Source: Microcella sp.
Lineage (GTDB): Bacteria; Actinomycetota; Actinomycetes; Actinomycetales; Microbacteriaceae
Length of the DNA stretch: 64,000 bases
Reading direction: 5' to 3'
Assembly (NCBI RefSeq): GCF_025808395.1
Contig: NZ_CP075524.1
Span: 1,798,001 to 1,862,000, forward strand
The translations under genes were made by a program, and so were the position numbers. The stretch's first letter is position 1; every line of letters starts with the position of its first letter. This document shows positions 8,714-18,175 of the stretch, one piece after another. The notes beneath the pieces are model-generated. The model did not search any database. It was not told the origin of the DNA and saw only the letters and a list, made by a program, of their open reading frames with translations.

Positions 8714-8723
8714 CACTGTCAAC

Positions 8724-9320
8724 ATGGGGGCGGTGACGAGAGGGCGAACGGGCTACCACCACGGCTCGCTGCGTGAAGCGCTCATCGACGCTGGTGAGCA
8801 GCTCGCCCGGGCCGACGGCCTCGACGGTGTCACCGTGCGCCGCATCGCCGCAGCGTGCGGGGTGAGTGCCGCTGCCGTCTACCGGCACTTTCCGAGCGGC
8901 GACCACCTCATCGCGGCTGTCGCGCAACGAGCCCGCGAGATCATGGCGCGCGACATGTTCGCGCGCCTCGACGACGCCGCCGAGCGCCCGCCGCTCGACC
9001 GGCTGCGCGAAGTCGGCGAGTCATACATCGCCTTCGCCCTCGCCGAGCCGCAACTCTTCACGCTCGTCTCGATGCCCATGACCACCCCGCCCGACCGGCC
9101 CGACGACCCCAACGCGGCCGACCTCGTGCGCGACATCGTGCTCGAGTTCGAGCCGCCCGGCGTCGTCGACGAGCAGCGCGTGGCGAGCCGCGTCATGCTC
9201 GCGCAGGCGAGTGCACACGGGCTCGCCGTAATCCTGCGCGACTTCGTGCCCGACCCCGCGGTGCGCGAGCAACTCATCGCCGGGGTGCTCGACCGCGTGG
9301 GCGCGGGGCTCGAAGCCTAG
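8724..9320 (+). CDS. TetR/AcrR-family transcriptional regulator
   Basis: From the ATG at 8724 the product is 198 residues. A GTG at 8709 would start inside the proposed operator. The N-terminal helix-turn-helix is clear: GSLREALIDAGEQLARADGLDGVTVRRIAAACGVSAAAVYRHFPSGDHLIAAV (split here between helices 1-4), including the conserved VYRHF. The C-terminal ligand domain resembles the TetR_C WHG-type group (LREVGESYIAFALAEPQLFTLV). Divergent transcription from the serine hydrolase gene suggests local control. The ligand is unknown. Confidence 0.9.
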   Translation: MGAVTRGRTGYHHGSLREALIDAGEQLARADGLDGVTVRRIAAACGVSAAAVYRHFPSGDHLIAAVAQRAREIMARDMFARLDDAAERPPLDRLREVGESYIAFALAEPQLFTLVSMPMTTPPDRPDDPNAADLVRDIVLEFEPPGVVDEQRVASRVMLAQASAHGLAVILRDFVPDPAVREQLIAGVLDRVGAGLEA

Positions 9321-9442
9321 GGGTGCCCGCAGCGAGCATCCATCGGTCCCGTATGACCATCCACGCGCTCGGCGAACGCAATAGCGAACCGATCGCCACA
9401 CACCGCACCGCGCACCGAGCTCCGCTCAGTGCGGCGCGGCAA

Positions 9443-10357
9443 TCAGTACTGCCAGGGGAAGGGCGACCAGTCGGGCGCGCGCTTCTGCAGAAACGAGTCG
9501 CGACCCTCGACGGCTTCGTCGGTGCCGTAGGCGAGCCGCGTGGCCTCGCCAGCGAAGAGCTGCTGGCCGACCATCCCGTCGTCGGTGAGATTCATCGCGT
9601 ACTTGAGCATGCGAATGGCCGTCGGGCTCTTCGTGAGAATCGTCTCAGCCCAGTCGAGCGCCGTCGGCTCGAGGTCAGAGTGGGGCACGACGGCGTTGAC
9701 CGTTCCCATCTCGTGGGCGCGATCGGCGTCGTACTCGCGCGCGAGAAAGAAGATCTCGCGCGCGACCTTCTGGCCTACCTGCTTCGCGAGGTAGGCGCTG
9801 CCGTAGCCGGCGTCGAACGAGCCCACATCGGCATCGGTCTGCTTGAAGCGCGCGTGCTCGCGGCTCGCGATCGTGAGGTCGCTCACGACGTGCAGCGAAT
9901 GCCCGCCACCGGCCGCCCACCCCGGAACGACCGCGATCACCACCTTCGGCATGAACCGAATCAGCCGCTGCACCTCGAGAATGTGCAGCCGACTCGCGCG
10001 GGCCGGGTCGACCGTCTCGGCCGTCTCACCTTCGGCGTACTGATACCCGCTGCGCCCGCGAATGCGCTGGTCGCCCCCCGAGCAGAACGCCCAGCCGCCG
10101 TCTTTCGGGCTCGGGCCGTTGCCGGTCAGCAGCACGACCCCGATGCGGGGGTTCTGCCGCGCGTCATCGAGGGCGCGATAGAGCTCGTCGACCGTGTGCG
10201 GACGAAACGCGTTGCGCACCTCCGGCCGGTCAAACGCGATGCGCGCGATACGCCCCGACGTGTCGAGGTGGTAGGTGAGGTCGGTGAGGTCGTCGAAGCC
10301 CGGCGCGGCCACCCAGCGCGCGGCGTCGAAAGTGTCAGAAACGTGCGGCTCGGCCAT
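9443..10357 (-). CDS. menB: MenB, 1,4-dihydroxy-2-naphthoyl-CoA synthase
   Basis: The 304-residue crotonase-fold enzyme closes the second ring of the naphthoquinone from o-succinylbenzoyl-CoA. Diagnostic stretches are ALDDARQNPRIGVVLLTGNG, FCSGGDQRIRGRSGYQY, the oxyanion-hole region VVPGWAAGGGHSLHVVSDLTIAS and the MenB-specific GSFDAGYGSAYLAKQVGQKVAREIFFL. The C-terminus ends FLQKRAPDWSPFPWQY, as in other MenB proteins. It is divergent from menC, with only 41 bases between the starts, so the two share a promoter region. Confidence 0.97.
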   Translation of the reverse strand: MAEPHVSDTFDAARWVAAPGFDDLTDLTYHLDTSGRIARIAFDRPEVRNAFRPHTVDELYRALDDARQNPRIGVVLLTGNGPSPKDGGWAFCSGGDQRIRGRSGYQYAEGETAETVDPARASRLHILEVQRLIRFMPKVVIAVVPGWAAGGGHSLHVVSDLTIASREHARFKQTDADVGSFDAGYGSAYLAKQVGQKVAREIFFLAREYDADRAHEMGTVNAVVPHSDLEPTALDWAETILTKSPTAIRMLKYAMNLTDDGMVGQQLFAGEATRLAYGTDEAVEGRDSFLQKRAPDWSPFPWQY

Positions 10358-10398
10358 GCCGCCAGCCTACGCGCGAGGCCCGGTGTCACACTGGGGGC

Positions 10399-11388
10399 AT
10401 GGATGCTCGCCCCGAGCTCGACGACGTGCTCAGTCGCGCGCACGTGGTGAGCGTGCCGCTCGTCGCGCGATTCCGCGGCGTGGACCGCCGCGAGGTCGTG
10501 CTGCTCGACGGCCCCAGTGGATGGAGCGAGTTCAGCCCCTTCGTTGAATACGACGACGCCGAGGCGAGCACCTGGCTGGCCGCGGCCCTCGACTTCGGCT
10601 GGCGCGAGTCGAGTGCACCCGCGCTGAGGGAGAGCATCCCGGTGAATGCGACGCTGCCGGCGGTCGCCCTCGATGAGATCGCCACTGTGCTGAGCCGTTT
10701 CGGCGAGTGTCGCACGGTGAAGATCAAGGTGGCCGAGCGGGGCGAGTCGCTCGCCGACGACATCGCCCGCGTGCGCGAGACGCGGCGGCTACTCGGCCCG
10801 GCGGGCCGCATTCGCCTCGACGCGAACGGCGCCTGGAACCTCGATGAGGCCGAACACGCCGTGCGCGCGCTCGAGCAGTTCGATCTTGAGTACGTCGAAC
10901 AGCCGTGCGCAACGGTGCCTGAACTGGCCGAACTGCGCAGACGCATCCACCGCATCGACGTGCTCGTGGCGGCCGACGAGAGCGTGCGCAAGGCGGCCGA
11001 CCCGCTCGAGGTCGCGCGGGCCGAGGCCGCCGACCTGCTCGTCATCAAGGCGGCCCCGCTCGGCGGCATCGACCGCGCGCTGGCGATCGTGGCCGAGGCC
11101 GGTCTGCCCGCGGTGGTGTCGAGCGCGCTCGACACGAGCGTGGGGCTCGCGATGGGGGCCGAGCTCGCCGCGCGCCTGCCCGCGCTTGACTTCGACTGCG
11201 GGCTCGGCACGGCGGCGCTGCTCGCCGACGACGTCACGACGGCCTCGGTGAGCCCGCGAGACGGCGCGATCGCGGTGGGTCGAGTGACCGCCGATCCGGA
11301 TGCCCTCCGCCGCCTCGCCGCCGACGACACCCGCACGGCCTGGTGGCGCGAGCGGCTCGCTCGGTGCCACACCCTGCTTGACCGCTAG
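10399..11388 (+). CDS. menC: MenC, o-succinylbenzoate synthase
   Basis: The 329-residue enolase-superfamily dehydratase makes o-succinylbenzoate. Catalytic residues are visible: Lys in TVKIKVAERGE and Lys in LVIKAAPLGG, with metal ligands Asp in RLDANGAWN, Glu in YVEQPCATVPEL and Asp in VAADESVRKA. The length fits the actinobacterial MenC group. It reads divergently from menB and is followed by a lipoprotein gene 78 bases later. Confidence 0.95.
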   Translation: MDARPELDDVLSRAHVVSVPLVARFRGVDRREVVLLDGPSGWSEFSPFVEYDDAEASTWLAAALDFGWRESSAPALRESIPVNATLPAVALDEIATVLSRFGECRTVKIKVAERGESLADDIARVRETRRLLGPAGRIRLDANGAWNLDEAEHAVRALEQFDLEYVEQPCATVPELAELRRRIHRIDVLVAADESVRKAADPLEVARAEAADLLVIKAAPLGGIDRALAIVAEAGLPAVVSSALDTSVGLAMGAELAARLPALDFDCGLGTAALLADDVTTASVSPRDGAIAVGRVTADPDALRRLAADDTRTAWWRERLARCHTLLDR

Positions 11389-11466
11389 GCAATAACTGCT
11401 CACCCGAGGTCGTGACCGACCCCGCTACTCTCGAGGAGTTGAGTTCTCACCCCCGAAGGAGGCACC

Positions 11467-12063
11467 ATGCGCCACGCCACTCTGGCTCTCACCGCTGCGG
11501 CACTGCTCGTGCTGGCCGGCTGCTCGGCGGGCGGTGAGACCGAGGCCGAGGTCGACCCCGACACGAGTGCGACCGACACGGCGCCCGAACCCGCGCCGGT
11601 CGACCCCCTCGACCCTGCCTGCCTCGTGGGCGACTGGGTGGTCACCGAAGACCAAATGCAGAGCTTCTACGACGCGCTCATGGGCGAGATCGAGGGCATC
11701 ACTTTCGTCGCTACAGGGTTCGCCGGCCTCAGCTTCACTGACACCGACTACCGCTGGACTCCAGAGTTCACGCTCACCCTCGAGATCGTCGGCGCCGAAG
11801 GCAAAGGCGTCACGACGGGCACCCTGGGTGGCACGTGGACGGCGACTGAGGGTGTCATCACGACGAGCGTCGGCGACAACAATCTTTCGGCCGAAGTCAC
11901 CGTCAACGGGGCCACGCAAGACGGTTCGGCGCTACTCGGCTCGATCATCAACAGCGACCCCATCAACGACACGCCCTTCGACTGCAGCAACCCCGACGCT
12001 CCGGTGCTGCAGTTCGAGACCGCGACGGGCCGCACCCCGGTGGTGCTGGCGCGCGCAGGCTAG
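11467..12063 (+). CDS. Secreted lipoprotein of unknown function
   Basis: The 198-residue protein has a signal peptide with a clear lipobox (LLVLAGC, Cys near residue 19) followed by an acidic, Thr/Pro-rich linker. The rest shows alternating beta strands (EFTLTLEIVGAEGKGVTTGTLGGTW), like small actinobacterial lipid-anchored beta-barrel or lipocalin-like proteins. Two Cys (ACLVGDW and DCSNPD) may form a disulfide. An RBS-like GAAGGAGG lies just before the ATG. No specific family is recognised. Confidence 0.82.
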   Translation: MRHATLALTAAALLVLAGCSAGGETEAEVDPDTSATDTAPEPAPVDPLDPACLVGDWVVTEDQMQSFYDALMGEIEGITFVATGFAGLSFTDTDYRWTPEFTLTLEIVGAEGKGVTTGTLGGTWTATEGVITTSVGDNNLSAEVTVNGATQDGSALLGSIINSDPINDTPFDCSNPDAPVLQFETATGRTPVVLARAG

Positions 12064-12070
12064 TCGAGAC

Positions 12071-12123
12071 TTCCGCCGCTCTGAACCGCAACCCTTCCCG
12101 GGGTGGAGCCCAGAGCGGCGGAA
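12071..12123. repeat. Inverted repeat with 13-bp perfect arms
   Basis: Arms TTCCGCCGCTCTG (12071-12083) and CAGAGCGGCGGAA (12111-12123) flank a 27-base spacer directly after the lipoprotein stop. It lies just before a second, shorter-loop hairpin, and the pair may act together in 3'-end formation. Confidence 0.7.
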
Positions 12124-12132
12124 TAACGCAGA

Positions 12133-12165
12133 ACGGCGGCGCACCCACGTGGGGTGCGCCGCCGT
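12133..12165. terminator. Strong hairpin between convergent genes
   Basis: A perfect 14-bp stem (ACGGCGGCGCACCC with GGGTGCGCCGCCGT) closes a 5-base loop between the lipoprotein gene (+) and the peptidoglycan-binding-repeat gene (-). Position and symmetry suggest a bidirectional terminator. The T-run is weak, as is common in actinobacteria. Confidence 0.75.
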
Positions 12166-12176
12166 CAATGCTTGCT

Positions 12177-12605
12177 CTAGAAGGTGCCCTCGTTGAGGCG
12201 CGTCTGCAGCGCCTTGACGGTCTGCGGGCCGACAGCACCGTCGGCGGTCACGCCGAGGTGGTTCTGCAGCGCCTTCTTGCTCTGGGGGCCGAAGACCCCG
12301 TCAGCGGTGACGCCGAGCTTCGCCTGCAGCGCCTTGGTCGACTCGGGCCCGAAGACCCCGTCGACTGCGACACCGAGCACGGTCTGCAGTGCCTTCGTCG
12401 TCAGGGGGCCCCACTCGCCGTCTACGTCGAGCGAAGCCTTGGCCGCAGCCGCAGGGGCCGCGGCTGCCGGCGCCGCAGCGGCCTTCGCCTCGCGCGCTGC
12501 TTTCGCCTCGGCGAACGCCTTTTCATTGCGAGCCTGGATGCCCGCCTTGCGTGCCGCGTCGCTGCGTGCCTTCTTGGCCGCGTCGTCGTCGTCGATCTTC
12601 GCCAT
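12177..12605 (-). CDS. Peptidoglycan-binding-like tandem-repeat protein without signal peptide
   Basis: The 142-residue protein has an N-terminal charged Lys/Ala/Asp-rich part of about 60 residues, then four tandem units of about 25 residues. Each unit carries a G-P-x-(S/T)-x-K-A-L-Q core followed by L-G-V-x-x-D-G-x-x-G. This is the PG_binding_1 signature (DGxxGPxTxxAL). No signal peptide or membrane helix is visible, which is odd for a wall-binding protein. The highly regular units suggest recent repeat expansion. It stands alone between two hairpins. Its role is unknown, and the repeats could instead bind something inside the cell. Confidence 0.82.
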   Translation of the reverse strand: MAKIDDDDAAKKARSDAARKAGIQARNEKAFAEAKAAREAKAAAAPAAAAPAAAAKASLDVDGEWGPLTTKALQTVLGVAVDGVFGPESTKALQAKLGVTADGVFGPQSKKALQNHLGVTADGAVGPQTVKALQTRLNEGTF

Positions 12606-12724
12606 GAACTACTCCTCGATGTCGAGCCCGAGCACTGCCGTCGTCGACGACACCGGGCATGGTGGCGTCACGGTAGCACAGGGCGGTGACGCGGCGGGAG
12701 GGGCAGGGCGGCGCGAAACTCACA

Positions 12725-12753
12725 GCCCCGACAAGGCTTGTCCGAATCGGGGC
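12725..12753 (-). terminator. Hairpin just after ccsB
   Basis: GCCCCGA (12725-12731) pairs with TCGGGGC (12747-12753) immediately beyond the ccsB stop codon. The inner spacer can also pair partly (ACAAG/CTTGT). It is followed on the minus strand by GTGAGTTTC and is a probable terminator of the ccsB transcript. Confidence 0.6.
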
Positions 12754-13716
12754 CTACAGCCCCGAGTAAGAGTGCAACCCGGTGAAGGCGATGTTGACGA
12801 CCGTGTAGTTGAAGATCACGGCAGAGAAACCGACGATCGCCAGCCAGGCAGATCGGTCGCCGCGCCAGCCGCGCGTCGCGCGAGCGTGAATGTAGCCGGC
12901 GAAGAGAGTCCAGATGATGAAGGTCCAGACCTCTTTGGTGTCCCACCCCCAGTAGCGACCCCACGCGCGCTCGGCCCAGATGGCGCCGGCGATGAGCGTG
13001 AAGGTCCAGAACACGAAGCCGACCACGTTGAGTCGGTAGGCGAGCGACTCGAGAGTGGCCGAGCCGGGCAGTGTGTCGAGAAACCGCAAGCCCTCGACCT
13101 TGCGCACTTCGCGCTGCGATCGCAGCAGCTGCATGATCGAGAGCCCGGCGCCGAGGGCGAAGAAGGCCGTGGCGAGCACGGCGACGAGCACGTGGATGAC
13201 GAGCCAGGCCGACTGCAGCGCCGGCGGCAACGGCACGACGTCGACGTAGAAGTTGACGGTGACGATGCCGAGCGACAGCAGCGTGAACCCGGTGAAGTAG
13301 GCGCCGAGGTAGCGCACATCTTTCCAGAACTGCACGGCCAAGAAGGTGCCCATGCCGACGGCCGTGGCCGTGAGCCCGAACTCGAACATGTTGGCCCACG
13401 GCACCCGGTCGGCGGCGACACCGCGCAGAATGGTCGCGCCAAGGTGCAGCACGAACCCGAGCACGGCGAGGGCGAAGGCTACACGCTGGTACCGCGTCGC
13501 ACCCACCGGCTCGGTGACCGCCTGCGCCTTCTCGAGCGTTGTCGTCGACGTCGACGCTTCGTGGGCAGAGCGCGTCGTCGTCGCCGTGCTCGAGGCCTCG
13601 GCGGGCTTCAGCGACGAGCGCTTGGCGAGGTCGAGCGTGAAGAAGATGAAGGCGATCGTGTACACGCCCATGGCCGAGTAGACGGCGACGAGTGACACGG
13701 CGACGAGGTTCTGCAT
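12754..13716 (-). CDS. ccsB: CcsB/ResC, cytochrome c biogenesis heme handling protein
   Basis: The 320-residue protein has about eight membrane segments and the heme-binding tryptophan-rich region YWGWDTKEVWTFIIWTLFAGY (split around residue 250), the hallmark of the CcsA/ResC family. Conserved His residues occur in VLHLGATI, VIHVLVAVLA and FTGLHSYSG. With ResB it forms the System II synthase that attaches heme to CxxCH motifs of apocytochromes c outside the membrane. It is encoded apart from resB by a DsbA-like gene on the opposite strand. A Ser/Thr-rich segment of about 30 residues follows the first helix. Confidence 0.92.
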   Translation of the reverse strand: MQNLVAVSLVAVYSAMGVYTIAFIFFTLDLAKRSSLKPAEASSTATTTRSAHEASTSTTTLEKAQAVTEPVGATRYQRVAFALAVLGFVLHLGATILRGVAADRVPWANMFEFGLTATAVGMGTFLAVQFWKDVRYLGAYFTGFTLLSLGIVTVNFYVDVVPLPPALQSAWLVIHVLVAVLATAFFALGAGLSIMQLLRSQREVRKVEGLRFLDTLPGSATLESLAYRLNVVGFVFWTFTLIAGAIWAERAWGRYWGWDTKEVWTFIIWTLFAGYIHARATRGWRGDRSAWLAIVGFSAVIFNYTVVNIAFTGLHSYSGL

Positions 13717-13824
13717 GAGGCTTCTATCGTACGGTCGAATGCTGAGAAGGCCCCCGGTCGCGAGCGCTCGCTCGGGCCATAAGGCCCTGGGGCCTCACAC
13801 CTCGCCCACGCGATAATTGCCCTC

Positions 13825-14516
13825 ATGACCACGAAGCCCGCCAAGAAGCCAATGTCACCTCGCACTGCTCAGTTCATCGCGATCGGCGTAGCCCTCGCAT
13901 TCATCGCGGCGATCGTCACGATCGTCGCCATCTCACTGGGGGGCGGGCGAACAACGGATGCTCTGCCGGAGGTCACGCCGAAGGGTGACGCCCAGGTGCA
14001 GCGGGCCGATTCACACTTCATCAACGACCCAGCACAGCCTGAAGTGACCATCGTCGAGTTTCTCGACTTCCAGTGCCCGGCCTGCGCCGTGGCGGCAGGG
14101 GCTGTGGCCGACGTCATCGACACTTACGGCGACCGTGTGGCCGTGGTGGTGCGCAACTTTCCGCTGACGAGCATCCACCCCCATGCTGTCGACTCAGCCG
14201 TCGCCTTCGAAGCAGCCGCCGCTCAGGGGGCGACCGTCGAGATGTATCGTGCGCTCTTCGCGACCCAGCAGCAGTGGAGCGGCCAGAGCGGGTCTCAGGC
14301 CGCCTACTTTCGCGACCTTGCTGAGCAGCTGCAGCTCGACATGGATGAGTACGACCGCGTGGTCGCCGACCCCGCCACACTCGAGCGAGTCGCGCGCGAT
14401 CAGGCTGACGCCCTCGGGCTCGGCCTGCAAGGAACCCCGAGCTTCTTCATCGACGGCGAGCGCGTGACGATCTCGACCCTCGACGAGCTGAAGGCACTCG
14501 TCGAGCAGCGGCTCGG

Positions 14517-14520
<4 letters not shown>
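13825..14520 (+). CDS. DsbA-like thiol-disulfide oxidoreductase, membrane anchored
   Basis: The 231-residue protein has one N-terminal membrane anchor (FIAIGVALAFIAAIVTIVAISL) after a short basic cytosolic part, then a DsbA/DSBA-thioredoxin fold (Thioredoxin_4 type). The active site is LDFQCPACAVA near residue 90, and the cis-Pro is in LQGTPSFFIDGERV. Position between ccsB and resB suggests a role in disulfide handling on the outer face, perhaps of apocytochromes. Its stop overlaps that of resB by 4 bases (convergent genes). Confidence 0.9.
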
Positions 14521-16074
<1,554 letters not shown>

Positions 16075-16097
<23 letters not shown>

Positions 16098-16839
16098 CGA
16101 TCACCGCCCCGAGGCTCGAGACGAACAACTGCCAGAGCCCGCTGACCATGGCGACGCCGATGACGATGAGCAGGGCTCCCCCGATGATGTTGATGACGCG
16201 AATGTTGCGCTTGAGCCACGCCGTCGCGCCGGCGACCCAGCGAAAGCCGAAAGCGACGAGCACGAACGGCACCCCGAGCCCGAGGCTGTAGGCGGTGCCG
16301 ATGAGCGCTGCCCGCCCGAGGTCGCCCTCACCGAGCACCATCGCGTTGACGGCGATGAGGGTCGGGCCGATGCACGGCGCCCAACCGAGACCGAAGACGA
16401 TGCCGAGCAAGGGCGCACCCGCCACCCCTGTCGCCGCCGTGATGCGCGGCGACAGCGAGCGCTGCATGAAGCTCACCTGGCCCACGAAGACGAGCCCCAT
16501 GAAGATGACGATGACCCCGGCGATGCGAGTGATGAGGTCGAGCCACGGCAGCAGCAGCAGCCCCGCAGTGGCGAACACGATCGAGAAGGCGACGAAGACC
16601 AGGGTGAAGCCGAGCACAAACAGACCCACCCCGAGCAGCAGTCGCCCACGGCCCCGCTCGAACTCTTCGGCCCGCGTGAAGCCGCCGACATAGGCGAGAT
16701 AGCCCGGCACCAGGGGCAGCACGCACGGTGACGCGAACGCCACGAAGCCCGCAGCGAGCGCGATCGGCAGAGCAAGCAGCAGGTTGCCGCTCAGCACGAT
16801 CTCGCCGATGGGGTTCACCGCGGCGGCGAGCGCGCTCAC
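16075..16839 (-). CDS. ccdA: CcdA, cytochrome c biogenesis thiol reductase (second CcdA in window)
   Basis: The 254-residue polytopic protein has the paired redox cysteines in FVAFASPCVLPLVPGYLAYVGG (near residue 40) and GLGWAPCIGPTLIAV (near residue 160), spaced as in CcdA. Six hydrophobic helices are visible. It moves electrons to ResA, encoded directly upstream with a 4-base overlap, which keeps apocytochrome c haem-binding cysteines reduced. It differs clearly in sequence from the CcdA-like protein at 2721-3464, so the window holds two thiol-electron export lines. Confidence 0.95.
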
Positions 16840-17462
16840 GATGGTTCGGCGAGCAAGTCGGTGATCATCGAGCGCAACACGCTCGGTTCGGTGATGAGCC
16901 CTGAGATGCGCGCGGCTACCCGGCCCTCGCGGTCGAGCACGAGCGTCGTCGGCACAGCATTGGGCGCCACCTGACCGGCGAACGCGAGCCGAACACCGCC
17001 GTCATTGACGTCGATGATCGACGGATAGGTGACTCCGAACTCGGTCGCGAAGGTCAGCGCCGTTGCGGGCTGGTCATAGATGTTGACGCCGAGAAAATTG
17101 ACACCGTCGGCGGCGAACCGCCGCCAGAGCGCCTCGAGGTCTGAGGCTTCGAGGCGGCACGGAGGGCATCCGGCATACCAAAAATTGACCACCAGAACGT
17201 CGCCGCGAAAGTCGTCGCTTGACACGCTGTCGCCGTTCTCGATGAGCCCCACAAACTCGACCGGCGCAGCGCGGTCGGCAGCGGTGATGACCGTGTAAGC
17301 CCCATCACCCGAGATGTAGCCCTGGCCAGAGCCCGAGCGGTACTGCTGGGCGAGAGAGTCGTTCGCGGTGCAGCCGGCGAGCAGGGCGACGGCCGACGCG
17401 AGCGCGAGCCCGGCGAGGGCGATGCGGGCCGGGGTGCGGCGGGTCGGGGTGCGGCGGCTCAC
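16836..17462 (-). CDS. resA: ResA/TlpA-like thioredoxin lipoprotein
   Basis: The 208-residue protein has a Sec/lipoprotein signal (LLAGC, Cys near residue 30) and a TlpA/AhpC-TSA thioredoxin fold. The active site is NFWYAGCPPCRLEASDLEAL near residue 95, and the cis-Pro is in NAVPTTLVLD. It is the expected reductant of apocytochrome c cysteines in System II maturation. The gene overlaps the histidine phosphatase stop upstream and the ccdA start downstream by 4 bases each, so all four genes are translationally linked. Confidence 0.93.
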   Translation of the reverse strand: MSRRTPTRRTPARIALAGLALASAVALLAGCTANDSLAQQYRSGSGQGYISGDGAYTVITAADRAAPVEFVGLIENGDSVSSDDFRGDVLVVNFWYAGCPPCRLEASDLEALWRRFAADGVNFLGVNIYDQPATALTFATEFGVTYPSIIDVNDGGVRLAFAGQVAPNAVPTTLVLDREGRVAARISGLITEPSVLRSMITDLLAEPS

Positions 17463-18091
17463 ACTGCTCCTAGGTCGGTTGCCTCTGCCGTCAAGTCTGC
17501 CGCGGGCTCCTGATAGTCGGTCTCAGTGAAGCGCCCGTCTGCCCACGCGAAACTCGTCACGCTCGACAGCGAGCAGCGTCGCTTGCGGGGGTCGTGGTGC
17601 AGGGGCTCGCCGGCGAGCGCGCGATGGGCCATCCAGATCGGCAGCTGGTGGCTCACCATCACCACCTCGCCAGCGTCGACCGACTCGCGGGCCTCGTGCA
17701 TGACCGCGAGCATGCGAGCGGCGATATCGGCGAACGGCTCACCCCAGCTCGGCTTGCGCGGGTTCACGAGCAGCGGCCAGTGCCGCGGGTCGGCCAGTGT
17801 GCGGCCGTTCATGCGCTTGCCCTCGAAGCGGTTGGTCGGCTCGATGAGCCGCTCGTCGGTACGAATCGAGAGCCCGAAGCCCTCGGCCCACGGCGCTGCC
17901 GACTCTTGCGTGCGCTGCAGCGGGCTCGCGTAGAGCGCCGTCACCGAGTGGCCCGCCAGCAGAGTGACGGCCGCCGCCGCCATGCGCTGCCCGAGGTCGC
18001 TGAGCCTGAACTCTGGCAGTCGGCCGTAGAGCACGCGATCAGGGTTGTGAACCTCGCCGTGCCGCACGAGGTGGACGAAGTCGGCGGGCAT
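17459..18091 (-). CDS. Histidine phosphatase (phosphoglycerate mutase-like) family protein
   Basis: The 210-residue protein begins FVHLVRHGEVHNPDRVLYGR, the RHG catalytic motif with the phospho-acceptor His. LYASPLQRTQESAAPWAEGF and a late His in MVSHQLPIWMAHRAL complete the active site. It is the first gene of the resA-ccdA-resB unit and is commonly found at this place in actinobacteria. The substrate is unknown, and calling it gpm would be wrong because it lacks the extended mutase features. Confidence 0.9.
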   Translation of the reverse strand: MPADFVHLVRHGEVHNPDRVLYGRLPEFRLSDLGQRMAAAAVTLLAGHSVTALYASPLQRTQESAAPWAEGFGLSIRTDERLIEPTNRFEGKRMNGRTLADPRHWPLLVNPRKPSWGEPFADIAARMLAVMHEARESVDAGEVVMVSHQLPIWMAHRALAGEPLHHDPRKRRCSLSSVTSFAWADGRFTETDYQEPAADLTAEATDLGAV

Positions 18092-18175
18092 ACTCTCAGT
18101 CTAGAGTTCGGCGGCTTGGCGGCCGCCGGTAAGCACGCAGGAGCATCCGCCACCTCGCCGGTAGGCTTGGGCCTC

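Noticed and set aside
12184..13695. Plus-strand open frame of 503 codons
   Set aside because: It runs opposite the peptidoglycan-binding-repeat gene and ccsB, both of which have recognisable products.
17594..18175. Longer N-terminal extension of AspRS
   Set aside because: The extra 194 codons lie opposite the histidine phosphatase gene. The OB-fold begins right after the GTG at 18176, as in homologues.
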